This document shows, piece after piece, positions 43,735 through 52,155 of a stretch of DNA of 64,000 bases. Under the pieces are notes generated by a model. The model was not told the DNA's origin. It saw nothing but the letters and a program-made list of their open reading frames with translations, and searched no databases. The position numbers and the translations under genes are program-made. The stretch's first letter is position 1; each line of letters starts with the position of its first letter. Origin of the DNA: SAR202 cluster bacterium bin87 (GTDB lineage: Bacteria > Chloroflexota > Dehalococcoidia > Lucifugimonadales > UBA3495); the NCBI GenBank assembly GCA_002238825.1, contig MPNC01000003.1, forward strand, positions 386,732 through 450,731. The letters run 5' to 3'.

Positions 43735-44754
43735 TTACAGCTCCACCACCATCTGCAGCTCGCTGGTGGGGTGGCACAGGGCTTCAAACGCCCCCTGGAT
43801 GCCCTCCAGCGGCACGAAGTTCGTGCCCGACAGCATGTGCTCCACGGACACCTTTCCGGTTCGCATCAGCTCCAGCGCGATGCGCCAGTCCTCCGGCAGC
43901 GTGCCGAACGACGACTGCATCCGCACCTCGCGAGCCATCCAGTTGGGCGGCACGACCGGCGTGGGCTCCCACGCGATGGCGATCATCACCACCTGCCCGC
44001 CCCGGGCGCACAGGTCCAGTCCCTGCTCCAGCGTCGACGGCGCGGCCGCGCACTCGAACACCACCTGCGGCCCGGTCCCGCCGGTCAATTCGACCACCCG
44101 CTCGGCAAAATCGCCGTCCTGAGGGTTGAGCACCGCGTCCGCGCCCAGCTGGCGGGCGGCCTCCGCGCGACCTGGTGCCGGCTCGGACACGATCACGGTA
44201 GTTGCCCCAGCGGCTCGCGCCGTTTGCATGCAGAGCAGGCCGATGGGTCCGGCTCCCAGCACCAGCACAGCGTCGCCGAGCTTGATGTCCGACAAGCGCA
44301 CCGCGTGGACGGTGACCGCGCACGGCTCGCAGAGGGCCGCCTGCTCGTCGGTCACGTCGTCCGGAACCGGAGTAGGCTCCCATTCGTCCAGCAGTACGAA
44401 TTCGGCGTAGCCGCGTGGCCGCGTGTTCTGCTGGAAGCCCATGGTCCGGTAGTTGAACCGGGGGTTCGTGCGTGTCGCGGAGCCGCCTCCCGGCGGGGGA
44501 TGCCCGCCGCCGCCGACCACGCGGTCGCCCACCTGCCAGCGGCCGACGCCCGGCCCGACGTCGACGATGACGCCGGTGTACTCGTGTCCCATCACCGCGC
44601 CCGGCTGGGCCAGGTTCTACATGAAAGCGTGCACGTCGGTGCCGCAGATAGCGGAGTATTTCACCCGCATCACCACCTGGTTCGGGCCAGGAGTGGGGTC
44701 GGGCAACTCCTCCACCTGCAATACCTGCTCACCCTTGTAAACGGCAGCGCGCAT
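43735..44754 (-). pseudogene. Zinc-type alcohol dehydrogenase with an in-frame TAG
   Basis: From ATG 44754 (GGAGGG eight bases upstream) the frame reads AVYKGEQVLQVEELPDPTPG to CGTDVHAFM, stops at TAG (44617-44619), and continues in the same frame with NLAQPGAVMGHEYTG to 43735. Both catalytic zinc parts (CGTDVH and GHE) flank the stop, so the gene is otherwise whole, about 339 residues, with an intact Rossmann block (VLVLGAGPIGLLCMQTARAAG). The cysteine-rich structural-zinc loop is replaced by a Gly/Pro loop. A single TAC/TAT-to-TAG change would explain it. True nonsense mutation, sequencing error or readthrough cannot be separated here. Confidence 0.75.
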
Positions 44755-44875
44755 GGCAACATCCCTCCGGTGCCTGGTTGGTGGCGCAAGGATAGCACAG
44801 GGCGCCCGGGCGGCTGCTACAATCGAACTCGAACCCTCATAGACAAAGCGGCGAAATTGGTAGCCGGGGGAAATG

Positions 44876-45448
44876 ATGGCTGGCAATCCGAACGAGAGGG
44901 ACAGCATCGTCGATTTGGCCCAAACGATTTACGACGCTGAAATCCGGCATCTGGTCGAGCCGGAACACCACGGGGAGTACGTTACTCTGGACGTCAAAAC
45001 CGGAGAGTACGAGGTTGACATCGACGACCTGGCGGCGAACTTCAGAATGCTCGAGCGTCATTCTGCGGGAACGCTGGTCACGCTCCGCATTGGCTATCCT
45101 GCGTATGGCACTTTCGGCTTCCGGGTCCCGAGACTGGTCGGCGACAACTCCGGAAGCGCCAAGGGGCAAAGGAGCAAGACTCCGGCGGATCATACTGACG
45201 AGGGCGATGTGGTCGTGGACCGGGCCTACGCCATCTACGACGCCAAAATCCGCCGTCTGGTTGAACCGGAACATCACGGCGAGTACCTTTCCCTGGACGT
45301 CAAAACCGGGGAATACGAGATTGACATCGATGAGATGGCGGCCAATTCCAGAATGCTCGAGCGTCATTCTCCGGAGACGCTGGTCATGATGCGTATCGGC
45401 TACCCCGCCTTTGGTACTTTTGTGGGATGGAGCGACTTGATGCCATGA
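44876..45448 (+). CDS. Protein with two tandem copies of a retropepsin-linked domain
   Basis: 190 residues made of two near-identical 70-residue units (residues about 9-78 and 110-180). Each runs IYDAEIRHLVEPEHHGEY, LDVKTGEYEVDIDDLAAN, RMLERHS and LRIGYPAYGTF, joined by a polar linker. Single-copy versions are, from memory, common directly upstream of clan AA aspartic proteases in Cyanobacteria and Chloroflexota. ATG 44876 is five bases after GGGGG (44873 is too close). Its stop overlaps the protease-like gene (ATGA). Function unknown; an antitoxin-like partner role has not been shown. Confidence 0.7.
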   Translation: MAGNPNERDSIVDLAQTIYDAEIRHLVEPEHHGEYVTLDVKTGEYEVDIDDLAANFRMLERHSAGTLVTLRIGYPAYGTFGFRVPRLVGDNSGSAKGQRSKTPADHTDEGDVVVDRAYAIYDAKIRRLVEPEHHGEYLSLDVKTGEYEIDIDEMAANSRMLERHSPETLVMMRIGYPAFGTFVGWSDLMP

Positions 45449-45820
45449 TCACCGGATACATCAGCGAGTTCGGTGAGGTCATCGTTCCCATCGACATATT
45501 CGATCAACGGGGTCGACTCCGGCGCGTGGAGGCCATTGTTGACACCGGGTTAGATTATTTCATGGCGCTGCCCGCCCGGTTGGTCCAGAGTTTGGGGAAT
45601 GGACTGGATCGGTAGAATGAGGATGCGCGTTGGCACAGAGGAAATGGCGAGGTTCGAATCGTTTGCAGCAGGCGTGTCGTGGCTTGGCGCTCGCCGTCGC
45701 ATCTACGTCCTGCAAACGCAATCCGAAATCCTGGTGGGAACCCGCTTTCTCTGGGAAAGCCAATTGACGGTGCAGTTTTGGGAAGGTGGCTCGGTCAACG
45801 TGCAGGCGCACAGCCCGTAG
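45445..45820 (+). pseudogene. Clan AA (retropepsin-like) aspartic protease, frameshifted
   Basis: Frame 1 from ATG 45445 gives MITGYISEFGEVIVPIDIF and the catalytic DTG in EAIVDTGLDYFMALPARLV, then stops at 45615. The rest of the fold (RMRVGTEEMARF, ILVGTRFLWESQLTV) is in the next frame to 45820. Dropping one G from GGGG at 45594-45597 joins them as SLGMDWIGRMRMRVG, the expected family sequence. So one extra base in a homopolymer breaks it; sequencing error is a real option. Bacterial members are small homodimeric proteases of unknown target. Confidence 0.7.
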
Positions 45821-45949
45821 CTCGATGGCGTCACAGTCGCTTCGCCCTTGCGCCTGCCGCCAAAGTACGCTAGCATTTTTCCCGAATTCATCCCGTCGAT
45901 GACGGGTAATCACCCCATGATGTCATCACCTCAAAGGAGACTGCCCACG

Positions 45950-46420
45950 ATGTTCAATCCCATCGCCGCCCTGAAGCCGCGCACGGCCCACGCCCACTGC
46001 GACATCCCCTGCGGCATCTATGACCCGTTGGTCGCCAAGATTGCCGCGCAGACCGTGCAGAAGATGGTCCTCCGCATGCAGAACCTGGAGGCCCCGCAGC
46101 CCGGAGCCCCGGCCGCCGACCGCCAGACCTTCGCCAACACCTTCTCCCGCTACGTCACCGTCAAGGAAGAGCACGCCGAGAAGTGCAAGGAAGAGCTGCG
46201 CATCCTCTGGGCCGACTACGCCTGGCCCGGCACCGACGCCAACGAGATCGCCGGCAAGTTCAACGCCGCCCTCAAGCTGGCCGGCCAGTGCAAGCAGACC
46301 GTCAGCATGGAGAATGCCGAGGCCCTGGTCGCCGCCTGTGACGATATCGCCTCCGCTTTCTGGGCCACCAAGAACGTTGACTACAGCGATCCCAACGCGG
46401 CCGCCCGCTACGGCACCTAA
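45950..46420 (+). CDS. sodN: Nickel-dependent superoxide dismutase
   Basis: 156 residues. After a 15-residue propeptide (MFNPIAALKPRTAHA) comes the nickel hook HCDIPCGIYDP: His16, Cys17 and Cys21 become His1, Cys2 and Cys6 of the mature enzyme, which dismutates superoxide with Ni(II/III). The helical bundle that follows is of normal length. ATG 45950 has AAGGAG ten bases upstream. The processing peptidase gene sodX, often adjacent, is not here. Strong codon bias toward C-ending codons suggests high expression. Confidence 0.95.
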   Translation: MFNPIAALKPRTAHAHCDIPCGIYDPLVAKIAAQTVQKMVLRMQNLEAPQPGAPAADRQTFANTFSRYVTVKEEHAEKCKEELRILWADYAWPGTDANEIAGKFNAALKLAGQCKQTVSMENAEALVAACDDIASAFWATKNVDYSDPNAAARYGT

Positions 46421-46446
46421 GCCGGCACGGACATAGCGATCCACAT

Positions 46447-46474
46447 GTAGGGGCGAATGATCATTCGCCCCTAC
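46447..46474. repeat. 28-bp GTAGGGGCGAAT palindrome between sodN and recQ
   Basis: GTAGGGGCGAATGA joined to its reverse complement. The recQ stop codon (CTA at 46471-46473 on this strand) is the last part of the element. Sits between convergent genes and could act as a two-way terminator; ACTTTTG follows on the plus strand. Confidence 0.85.
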
Positions 46475-48675
46475 ACTTTTGCCTCTTGAAGGGCAAGTCG
46501 GACCAGGCGGATCTCATCGTAGGAATAGTCGTCTCCGAGCAATTCTTTCACCGGCGCAAGCCGGTCAGAATCGGTCACTTGCAAGGCGGTCGCTATGCGC
46601 TCAGTCCGTTCCCTAGCTGGCAGCAGAGGCGTCAGGTCTACGGTTTTGCCGGCTTTTACGATTCGCTCGACGTGAGCCATGACTGTCCCATGCGTCAATC
46701 CGCGCGATGTGGCAATTTCGGCGATGGTCAATCCCTGTTGCAACAATTGATGTGTCCGATTGTGAGTGTCCGTCAGCCGTCTATCATCGGCAATATGGCC
46801 AGTTGTAGATCGAGGCGTGCCAACATTGCCGCGCACGGGAAGCACGTTGTCCACCGAAGCCGGCGGGATGCTGTTCACGTGCCCCCGGATCACCGTTAGA
46901 AACGCCTCTCCGTACCGTTCCAGCTTGGCCGGACCCACGCCTGAAACCCGGAGCATATCCTGCGTTGTAACTGGCATGGCGGCCGCCAGACCGCGAAGCG
47001 TCACGTCGCCGAATACGACAAACGCGGGCACGTTTTCTTCATCGGCCAGTCGCCGGCGCAGAGCGCGCAGCCGATCGAAGAGAGCGCTGTCGACCGTGTC
47101 GACGGCGCCACCACGCCCCGTCCGGGAAGGTTTCGCCCGCTTGGTGGCCTCGGGGATGCGCAGCTCCAGCGTCAAAGGGTCGTGACCACGCAGCCACACT
47201 CGACCTTCTCTGGTGAGGCTGAGGGTCGCATACTTCCCTTCGGCCTTGGAGAGCAGGCCGCGGTCCACCAGGCCATCGGCGACACGACGCAGGCCGTCGT
47301 GGTCGTAGTCGTCAACAATCCCGAACACCGTAAGCTTGTCGTGCTCCAGCTCACGGACCCGCTTGAGGTTTTTGCCCAACAGCACATTGCCCACGTGAGC
47401 GAATCCAAACCGTTCGCCCGTGCGGATTACGGCCGACATCACCTTCTGAGCGACCACGGTGACATCGACTTCTTGACGCTGCGCCAGGCAGGTGTCACAG
47501 TTTCCGCACGCTTCGCGGGTCTCCGTTTCGCCGAAGTATTGCAGCAGGTACCTGCGCCGGCATGTGCTCAGCCGGCAGAAGTCGACCATTTGCTGGAGTT
47601 GCCTTTCCGCCACCGCCCGGGCTTCACCGGTCATGCTCTGGATGAAGTACTCCTGCTTCGCCCGGTCTCCTTCGTTGAAGAACAGCACGCACTCGCTGGG
47701 CAACCCGTCCCTGCCCGCTCGACCCGTTTCCTGGTAGTAGGCCTCGATTGACTTGGGCAGCGCGTGGTGGACGACCAACCGGATGTCCGGCTTGTCTATC
47801 CCCATGCCGAACGCGATGGTGGCGGCCACGATGGGAACGTCGCCATCGATGAACCGTTCCTGAGTCAGCCGGCGAGTGTTGGTGTCCAGACCCGCGTGGT
47901 AGGCCACCGCGGGATGCCCTGCGCTCGTGAGCCGATTCGCCAGTTCCTCGGTGTCCTTGCGGGAGAAGCAATAAATGATCGCCGACTGCCCTTTGCGCTC
48001 TTCCAGCAAGTCCAGCAACGCATCCGAGGCTCCCGCACCCGGCTCGACACGGTAGGTCAGGTTCGGCCTGTCGAACCCCGATACGAACCGGCGACAATCG
48101 TCCAGACGCAATTGCTCGACGATATCCCGCTGCACCCGTTCGGTGGCGGTGGCCGTCAGCGCCATCACCGGAGTTTGCGGGAATAGCGCGCGCAGCTCGG
48201 CAAGGGTGCGATAATCAGGGCGGAAATCGTGCCCCCACTCGCTGATGCAATGCGCCTCGTCGATGGCGATCATCCGCAGGTCCAGCGTACCCAGGAACCG
48301 CCGGAACCCCGGCATGCTCACCCGCTCCGGCGCCACGTAGAGCAGCCTCACCGCTCCGGCCTGCGCGCCGCGTTCCACCTCGGCGGCGGTCCGGTTGTCC
48401 AGGGTGCTGTTCAGGAAGTCGGCGGCGATGCCATTGGACCGCAGGCCATCCACCTGGTCCTTCATCAATGCGATCAGCGGCGATATCACCAGGGTCACGC
48501 CGCCCGTCGCCAGGGCCGGCAGTTGGTAGCAGAGCGACTTGCCGCCGCCGGTGGGCATGACCACCAGGCTGTTCCTACCGGCCAGCGCGTTGGAGATTAT
48601 TTCCTCCTGACCCGGCCGGAACTGGTCGTAACCAAAATGCCGCTTGAGAAGGACTTGCAGGTCTGCCGTTGTCAT
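46471..48675 (-). CDS. recQ: RecQ-family ATP-dependent DNA helicase
   Basis: 734 residues. Helicase motifs: QFRPGQEEII (Q motif), VVMPTGGGKSLCYQLPAL (Walker A), AIDEAHCISEWGHDFRPDY (DEAH), ALTATATE, and QETGRAGRDGLPSECVLFF (motif VI). The zinc site CRRRYLLQYFGE...CGNCDTC follows, then RQC winged helix, an HRDC domain (LFDRLRALRRRLADEENVPAFVVFGD) and a C-terminal helix-turn-helix (TIAEIATSRGLTHGTV). It unwinds forks and recombination intermediates. Its last codons and stop overlap a palindromic repeat. Confidence 0.93.
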   Translation of the reverse strand: MTTADLQVLLKRHFGYDQFRPGQEEIISNALAGRNSLVVMPTGGGKSLCYQLPALATGGVTLVISPLIALMKDQVDGLRSNGIAADFLNSTLDNRTAAEVERGAQAGAVRLLYVAPERVSMPGFRRFLGTLDLRMIAIDEAHCISEWGHDFRPDYRTLAELRALFPQTPVMALTATATERVQRDIVEQLRLDDCRRFVSGFDRPNLTYRVEPGAGASDALLDLLEERKGQSAIIYCFSRKDTEELANRLTSAGHPAVAYHAGLDTNTRRLTQERFIDGDVPIVAATIAFGMGIDKPDIRLVVHHALPKSIEAYYQETGRAGRDGLPSECVLFFNEGDRAKQEYFIQSMTGEARAVAERQLQQMVDFCRLSTCRRRYLLQYFGETETREACGNCDTCLAQRQEVDVTVVAQKVMSAVIRTGERFGFAHVGNVLLGKNLKRVRELEHDKLTVFGIVDDYDHDGLRRVADGLVDRGLLSKAEGKYATLSLTREGRVWLRGHDPLTLELRIPEATKRAKPSRTGRGGAVDTVDSALFDRLRALRRRLADEENVPAFVVFGDVTLRGLAAAMPVTTQDMLRVSGVGPAKLERYGEAFLTVIRGHVNSIPPASVDNVLPVRGNVGTPRSTTGHIADDRRLTDTHNRTHQLLQQGLTIAEIATSRGLTHGTVMAHVERIVKAGKTVDLTPLLPARERTERIATALQVTDSDRLAPVKELLGDDYSYDEIRLVRLALQEAKV

Positions 48676-48686
48676 TCCACAAACCC

Positions 48687-48714
48687 GTAGGGGCGAATAA
48701 TCATTCGCCCCTGC
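48687..48714. repeat. 28-bp GTAGGGGCGAAT palindrome upstream of recQ
   Basis: GTAGGGGCGAATAA followed by TCATTCGCCCCTGC, between the recQ start and the hemL stop. Confidence 0.8.
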
Positions 48715-48764
48715 ATGTCGAGATCGTCCGGGAGTCCAATAGCCAGATCGCGCGGCTTCGCCAA

Positions 48765-50051
48765 CTATCCCAGAGCCGCCAAAGCTTCGCCCACAACCTC
48801 GATCGTCCGATCAATGTCTTCATTGGTGTGAGCGATGGACACGAACCCCGCCTCAAACTGGGACGGCGCGACGTACACGCCCCGGTCCAGCAGCGCATGC
48901 ATGTAACGCCCGTAGGCCGCCGTGTCCGACTGCTCCACCTCGGCCAGCGCCGATACCGGCCCGGCGTTGAAGAAACCGGTGAACATCGACGCCACCCGGT
49001 TGATGCTGGACGGTATTTCAGCTCTCGCAAAAGCCGCGCTCACCCCGTCGGTGAGACGCACCGCCGTTGCTTCCAGCTGATCGTAAACCCCCGGCTTCTG
49101 CAACTCGGTCAGCGTGGCCACGCCGGCGGCAACGGCCAGCGGGTTACCGGAGAGGGTTCCGGCCTGGTACATCGGGCCCAGCGGGGCAACCTGCTGCATG
49201 ACTTCGGCGCGGCCACCGTACGCGCCCACGGGCAGCCCGCCGCCGATGATCTTGCCCATGGTCGTGATGTCCGGCGTGACTCCGAACAGCGTCTGCGCCC
49301 CGCCGTAAGCCACCCGAAAGCCTGTGATGACCTCGTCGAAGATCAGCAGCGCGCCGTTGGCATCCGTGAGCCGTCGCAGTCCGTCCAGGAACCCGTCGGC
49401 TGGCGGCACCACGCCCATGTTGCCCGCCACCGGCTCCACAATGACCGCGGCGATGCCGTCCGGCCACGCATCAAATAGCCCTTCCACGGAGCCGATGTCG
49501 TTGAAGGTGGCGATGAGGGTTTCCGCAGCGTAGGCTTCGGGCACGCCCGCGCTGGTGGGAACGCCGTGGGTCAGGGCGCCGGAGCCGGCTGCCACCAGCA
49601 GTCCGTCGGCGTGGCCGTGGTAGTTGCCCGCGAACTTCACGATCTTGTCGCGCCCGGTGTACGCCCGGGCCAACCGCAGCGCGGTCATGCACGCTTCGGT
49701 GCCCGAGTTGACCAGTCTCACCTGGTCCACCGAAGGCAGGGCGGCGCAGATCATCTCGGCCAGCTCCACCTCCTGTTCCACCGGCGCCCCGAACGAGGTG
49801 CCGTCGGCCGCCGCCCGCTGCACCGCCTCCACGACGGCCGGGTGAGCATGGCCCAGCGCCAAGGGTCCCCAGGATCCCAGGTAGTCGATGTATTCATTGC
49901 CGTCCACGTCCCACACGTGAGCGCCGGCGCCGCGCGCGATGAACGGCGGCGTGCCCTCCACCGCACGGAAGGAACGCACCGGGCTATTCACTCCACCGGG
50001 AATCACCCGTTGCGCCTGTTCGAAAAGCTGCTGGGACCTGCCTTGCTCCAT
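48765..50051 (-). CDS. hemL: Glutamate-1-semialdehyde 2,1-aminomutase
   Basis: 428 residues. Makes 5-aminolevulinate from glutamate-1-semialdehyde with PLP. The Schiff-base lysine is Lys267 in TTMGKIIGGGLPVGAYGG; other blocks are VIPGGVNSPVRSF, RLVNSGTEACMTALRLAR and DEVITGFRVAYGG. ATG 50051 is used because GAGGAG lies ten bases before it; 30 extra residues in the longer frame are not family-like. Works with hemA at 57.1 kb; last gene of the tetrapyrrole stretch. Confidence 0.95.
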   Translation of the reverse strand: MEQGRSQQLFEQAQRVIPGGVNSPVRSFRAVEGTPPFIARGAGAHVWDVDGNEYIDYLGSWGPLALGHAHPAVVEAVQRAAADGTSFGAPVEQEVELAEMICAALPSVDQVRLVNSGTEACMTALRLARAYTGRDKIVKFAGNYHGHADGLLVAAGSGALTHGVPTSAGVPEAYAAETLIATFNDIGSVEGLFDAWPDGIAAVIVEPVAGNMGVVPPADGFLDGLRRLTDANGALLIFDEVITGFRVAYGGAQTLFGVTPDITTMGKIIGGGLPVGAYGGRAEVMQQVAPLGPMYQAGTLSGNPLAVAAGVATLTELQKPGVYDQLEATAVRLTDGVSAAFARAEIPSSINRVASMFTGFFNAGPVSALAEVEQSDTAAYGRYMHALLDRGVYVAPSQFEAGFVSIAHTNEDIDRTIEVVGEALAALG

Positions 50052-50174
50052 TCTGGACGTCTCCTCGATTGAAACTGACCGTGCGTAACGCCACGGTTCT
50101 GCCGGTGTTAGCGGCCCGGCGTCGCCCATCGTACAGCGCATGATGGTGAAATGCCATACCGCCCGACGGGGGTC

Positions 50175-50322
50175 CAGGCCCCTGCCAAAGTAGCTTTAGT
50201 CATTGCGAGCGCAGCGCGGCAATCTCGCTCGGACGGCATGACTCGTATGGAAAAGCCTTGTTCTATCGACGGGATTGCCACGTCGCTCCGCTCCTCGCAA
50301 TGACAAACTGGGTACGCATGAG
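50175..50322. repeat. MITE-like element, chimeric ends
   Basis: One end (CAGGCCCCTGCCAAAGTAGC) is of the 145-bp type and the other (AAACTGGGTACGCATGAG) of the GCGTACCC type; interior GTCATTGCGAGCGCAGCG and CTCCTCGCAATGACA. It fills half of the 297-base gap before the CDP-alcohol phosphatidyltransferase gene. Confidence 0.65.
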
Positions 50323-50348
50323 CGTAGGCAACCGGAGGAGGGCCGTTG

Positions 50349-51023
50349 CTAAGCGCCGGCCCGGTTGCGCTTGTTCTCCATGTCGATCCCCCAGATGCGG
50401 CGGTGAGACTGCCAAACCGACCACGCCAGGGTCACGGTGAGAATCGCCATGATTGCGGGCAGTGCAAAGGGCAACCAAGCGGTGCCGAAGAAAACCATCG
50501 CGGCGTTGGCCAGAATGAAAAACAGCCGAACTTCCGTTGGGCCGACGCCCAGCATCGATATCTGAAATTCGTTGGTGGCGGCAAAGGACAAGAACGAGTT
50601 GACCATCAGCGCACCGCCGACCACCAGCAGGGCCGCGAACCAGTAGGGGGCTATGTGGGGCAGGGCGAGAGAATACCCTACGATTATCGACGCGAGAAAC
50701 AGGAAATCCAGGAAATGGTCCATGTAGAAGCCCCACTTGACCAGACCAGTGTCACGATGGCGGCCCACTGCGCCGTCCAGCACGTCGCTCAGGTACTGCA
50801 GGGCGATGAAGCCCGAAACCAGCCACAACCAATGGAGGATCTCGCGGGCCAACAGGCTGGCCACGACAATGCCGATGCTCCACACCAGGGTCAGCATCGT
50901 CAGATGGTAGGTTTCCAGCCAGGACGGCACTTTGGGAACCAGCCAGGTGACCATGCGCCGTTCCAGATTGGCAAATGCCCACTTGCCGGTCTTCTTGTCG
51001 CCACCGAATTGAGCTTGGATCAT
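50349..51023 (-). CDS. CDP-alcohol phosphatidyltransferase family membrane protein
   Basis: 224 residues, about six helices. The active-site motif is Asp80-x2-Asp83-Gly84-x2-Gly87-Arg88...Gly98-x3-Asp102-x3-Asp106 (SDVLDGAVGRHRDTG and GFYMDHFLD); Ala of the canonical AR pair is Gly87. Such enzymes move a phosphoalcohol from a CDP-lipid or CDP-alcohol to build phospholipids, or related donors. AAGGAG precedes the ATG. Product lipid not predictable. Confidence 0.85.
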   Translation of the reverse strand: MIQAQFGGDKKTGKWAFANLERRMVTWLVPKVPSWLETYHLTMLTLVWSIGIVVASLLAREILHWLWLVSGFIALQYLSDVLDGAVGRHRDTGLVKWGFYMDHFLDFLFLASIIVGYSLALPHIAPYWFAALLVVGGALMVNSFLSFAATNEFQISMLGVGPTEVRLFFILANAAMVFFGTAWLPFALPAIMAILTVTLAWSVWQSHRRIWGIDMENKRNRAGA

Positions 51024-51132
51024 GGTTGGCTCCTTCTGTCATAGGAGGGCGCCGTATCTTTGGGATGGCGCTTGGTCGGACTGATGCCGAATCTCCTCAC
51101 ACTGGTCAGCGCCGGGACTCCTGTCTGAAGAT

Positions 51133-51269
51133 CACGCGTACCCGGTTTGTCATTGCGAGCGCGGCGCGGCAATCTCGCTCCGAGGGCATGACTCGTACGG
51201 GAAAGCCTTGTTCTATCGACGGGATTGCCACGTCGCTCGGCTCCTCGCAATGATTTTGGAAAAGCCCTG
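51133..51269. repeat. MITE-like element, chimeric ends
   Basis: CACGCGTACCCGGTTTGTCA at one end and TTTTGGAAAAGCCCTG at the other, interior GCGAGCGCGGCGCGGCAATC and CGGCTCCTCGCAATGA. With the terminator below it accounts for most of the 455-base gap between the phosphatidyltransferase and cupin genes; the remainder holds nothing recognised. Confidence 0.65.
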
Positions 51270-51408
51270 GTGGGGGTCGCAGACCGGGCCACGCCAATTT
51301 CGGAAACCGATCGACACGGGCAGCAGACGTCCCGTAGCATCCCCAAACCGGCCAACCCGAGACGAGGCCACCGGCCTCTCGTCTGCCTGCGGTTAACGCC
51401 CGATAACC

Positions 51409-51439
51409 GAAAAGCGGCCCCCAAAAAGAGCCGCTTTTC
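51409..51439 (-). terminator. Hairpin terminator after the cupin gene
   Basis: GAAAAGCGGC pairs with GCCGCTTTTC around an 11-base loop; the 3' arm ends in TTTTC. It lies 40 bases after the cupin stop and would work in either direction. Confidence 0.6.
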
Positions 51440-51478
51440 AACGGGCAATGGTTGCCAGCGGCAACCGCTGTCAGAACC

Positions 51479-52051
51479 CTACCGGTCCATGACCACCACG
51501 GTGCCCTCTTCGGGGTTGTACTGGTAACGGGTCACCCGGTCCAGTTTCTGGGACTCCAGGCGAACCACCACGGCGCGGCCGTCGGTCACGTTCAGCGTGT
51601 TGTGGATCTCGCCGGGCAGGAAGAACGCCACTTTGCCGTCATCCTGCACGAAGTCGCCCGTCTCCTGGATCTGCACGGAGTCGACCCCCTCACCGGGATA
51701 GAACCAACGCCACTTGGTCTGCTTGATGGCTCCATCGTACACGCCGTAAACCACCCAGGCTGCTCCGTGGTCGTGGGGCAGGTTGTCCTGCTCGGGCTTC
51801 TGCACCGATGCCATCAGCCAGAACCCACCGCCCGGGTGACCGTAGTCCTCGTCGAGGTGGAGGTCGTACCGACCGTATCCACCCTCGTCGGGCAGTTCCA
51901 GCCGCTCTTCCAGCCAGCCGGGAGTGGCCAGCAGGATATCCATGCGCTTGGACACGCGAGAGGCCTGCGCCAGTGGATCCTGCGTATCGTCGAAAATCTC
52001 ACGCACGTCGTCGATGAATTCGTCCACCGAATAGGCAGTGGTTTGAGTCAT
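51479..52051 (-). CDS. Cupin-fold metal-dependent protein
   Basis: 190 residues. A double-stranded beta helix of the cysteine-dioxygenase-like kind: LPHDHGAAWVVYGVYDGAI carries the His-x-His metal pair and the FFLPGEIHNTLN block the third His. An N-terminal 60-residue helical part precedes it. GGAGG lies before the ATG. Substrate unknown. It lies between hemB and a terminator, so it may be read through from the tetrapyrrole genes. Confidence 0.75.
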   Translation of the reverse strand: MTQTTAYSVDEFIDDVREIFDDTQDPLAQASRVSKRMDILLATPGWLEERLELPDEGGYGRYDLHLDEDYGHPGGGFWLMASVQKPEQDNLPHDHGAAWVVYGVYDGAIKQTKWRWFYPGEGVDSVQIQETGDFVQDDGKVAFFLPGEIHNTLNVTDGRAVVVRLESQKLDRVTRYQYNPEEGTVVVMDR

Positions 52052-52155
52052 TGTGAACCTCCGTATGATCCAGCGTGTTCTTGCGGTCCATTCTGCAAGG
52101 GATGGTGAGTCATGTCAACGTCGCAACATCCCTGGGGCTCCTCCGCCGGTTCGAC

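Noticed and set aside
44617-44619. TAG as pyrrolysine codon
   Set aside because: The family has no pyrrolysine members, no PYLIS-like context or pyl genes were seen, and a Tyr codon one base away explains it better.
46766-47185. Plus-strand ORFs inside recQ
   Set aside because: Ser/Arg-rich shadow frames of the helicase gene.
51208-51527. Small ORFs over the repeat at 51.1-51.5 kb
   Set aside because: They are translations of repeat arms (RRDCHVA.., RNDFGKAL..) that recur wherever the element occurs, a common annotation artefact.
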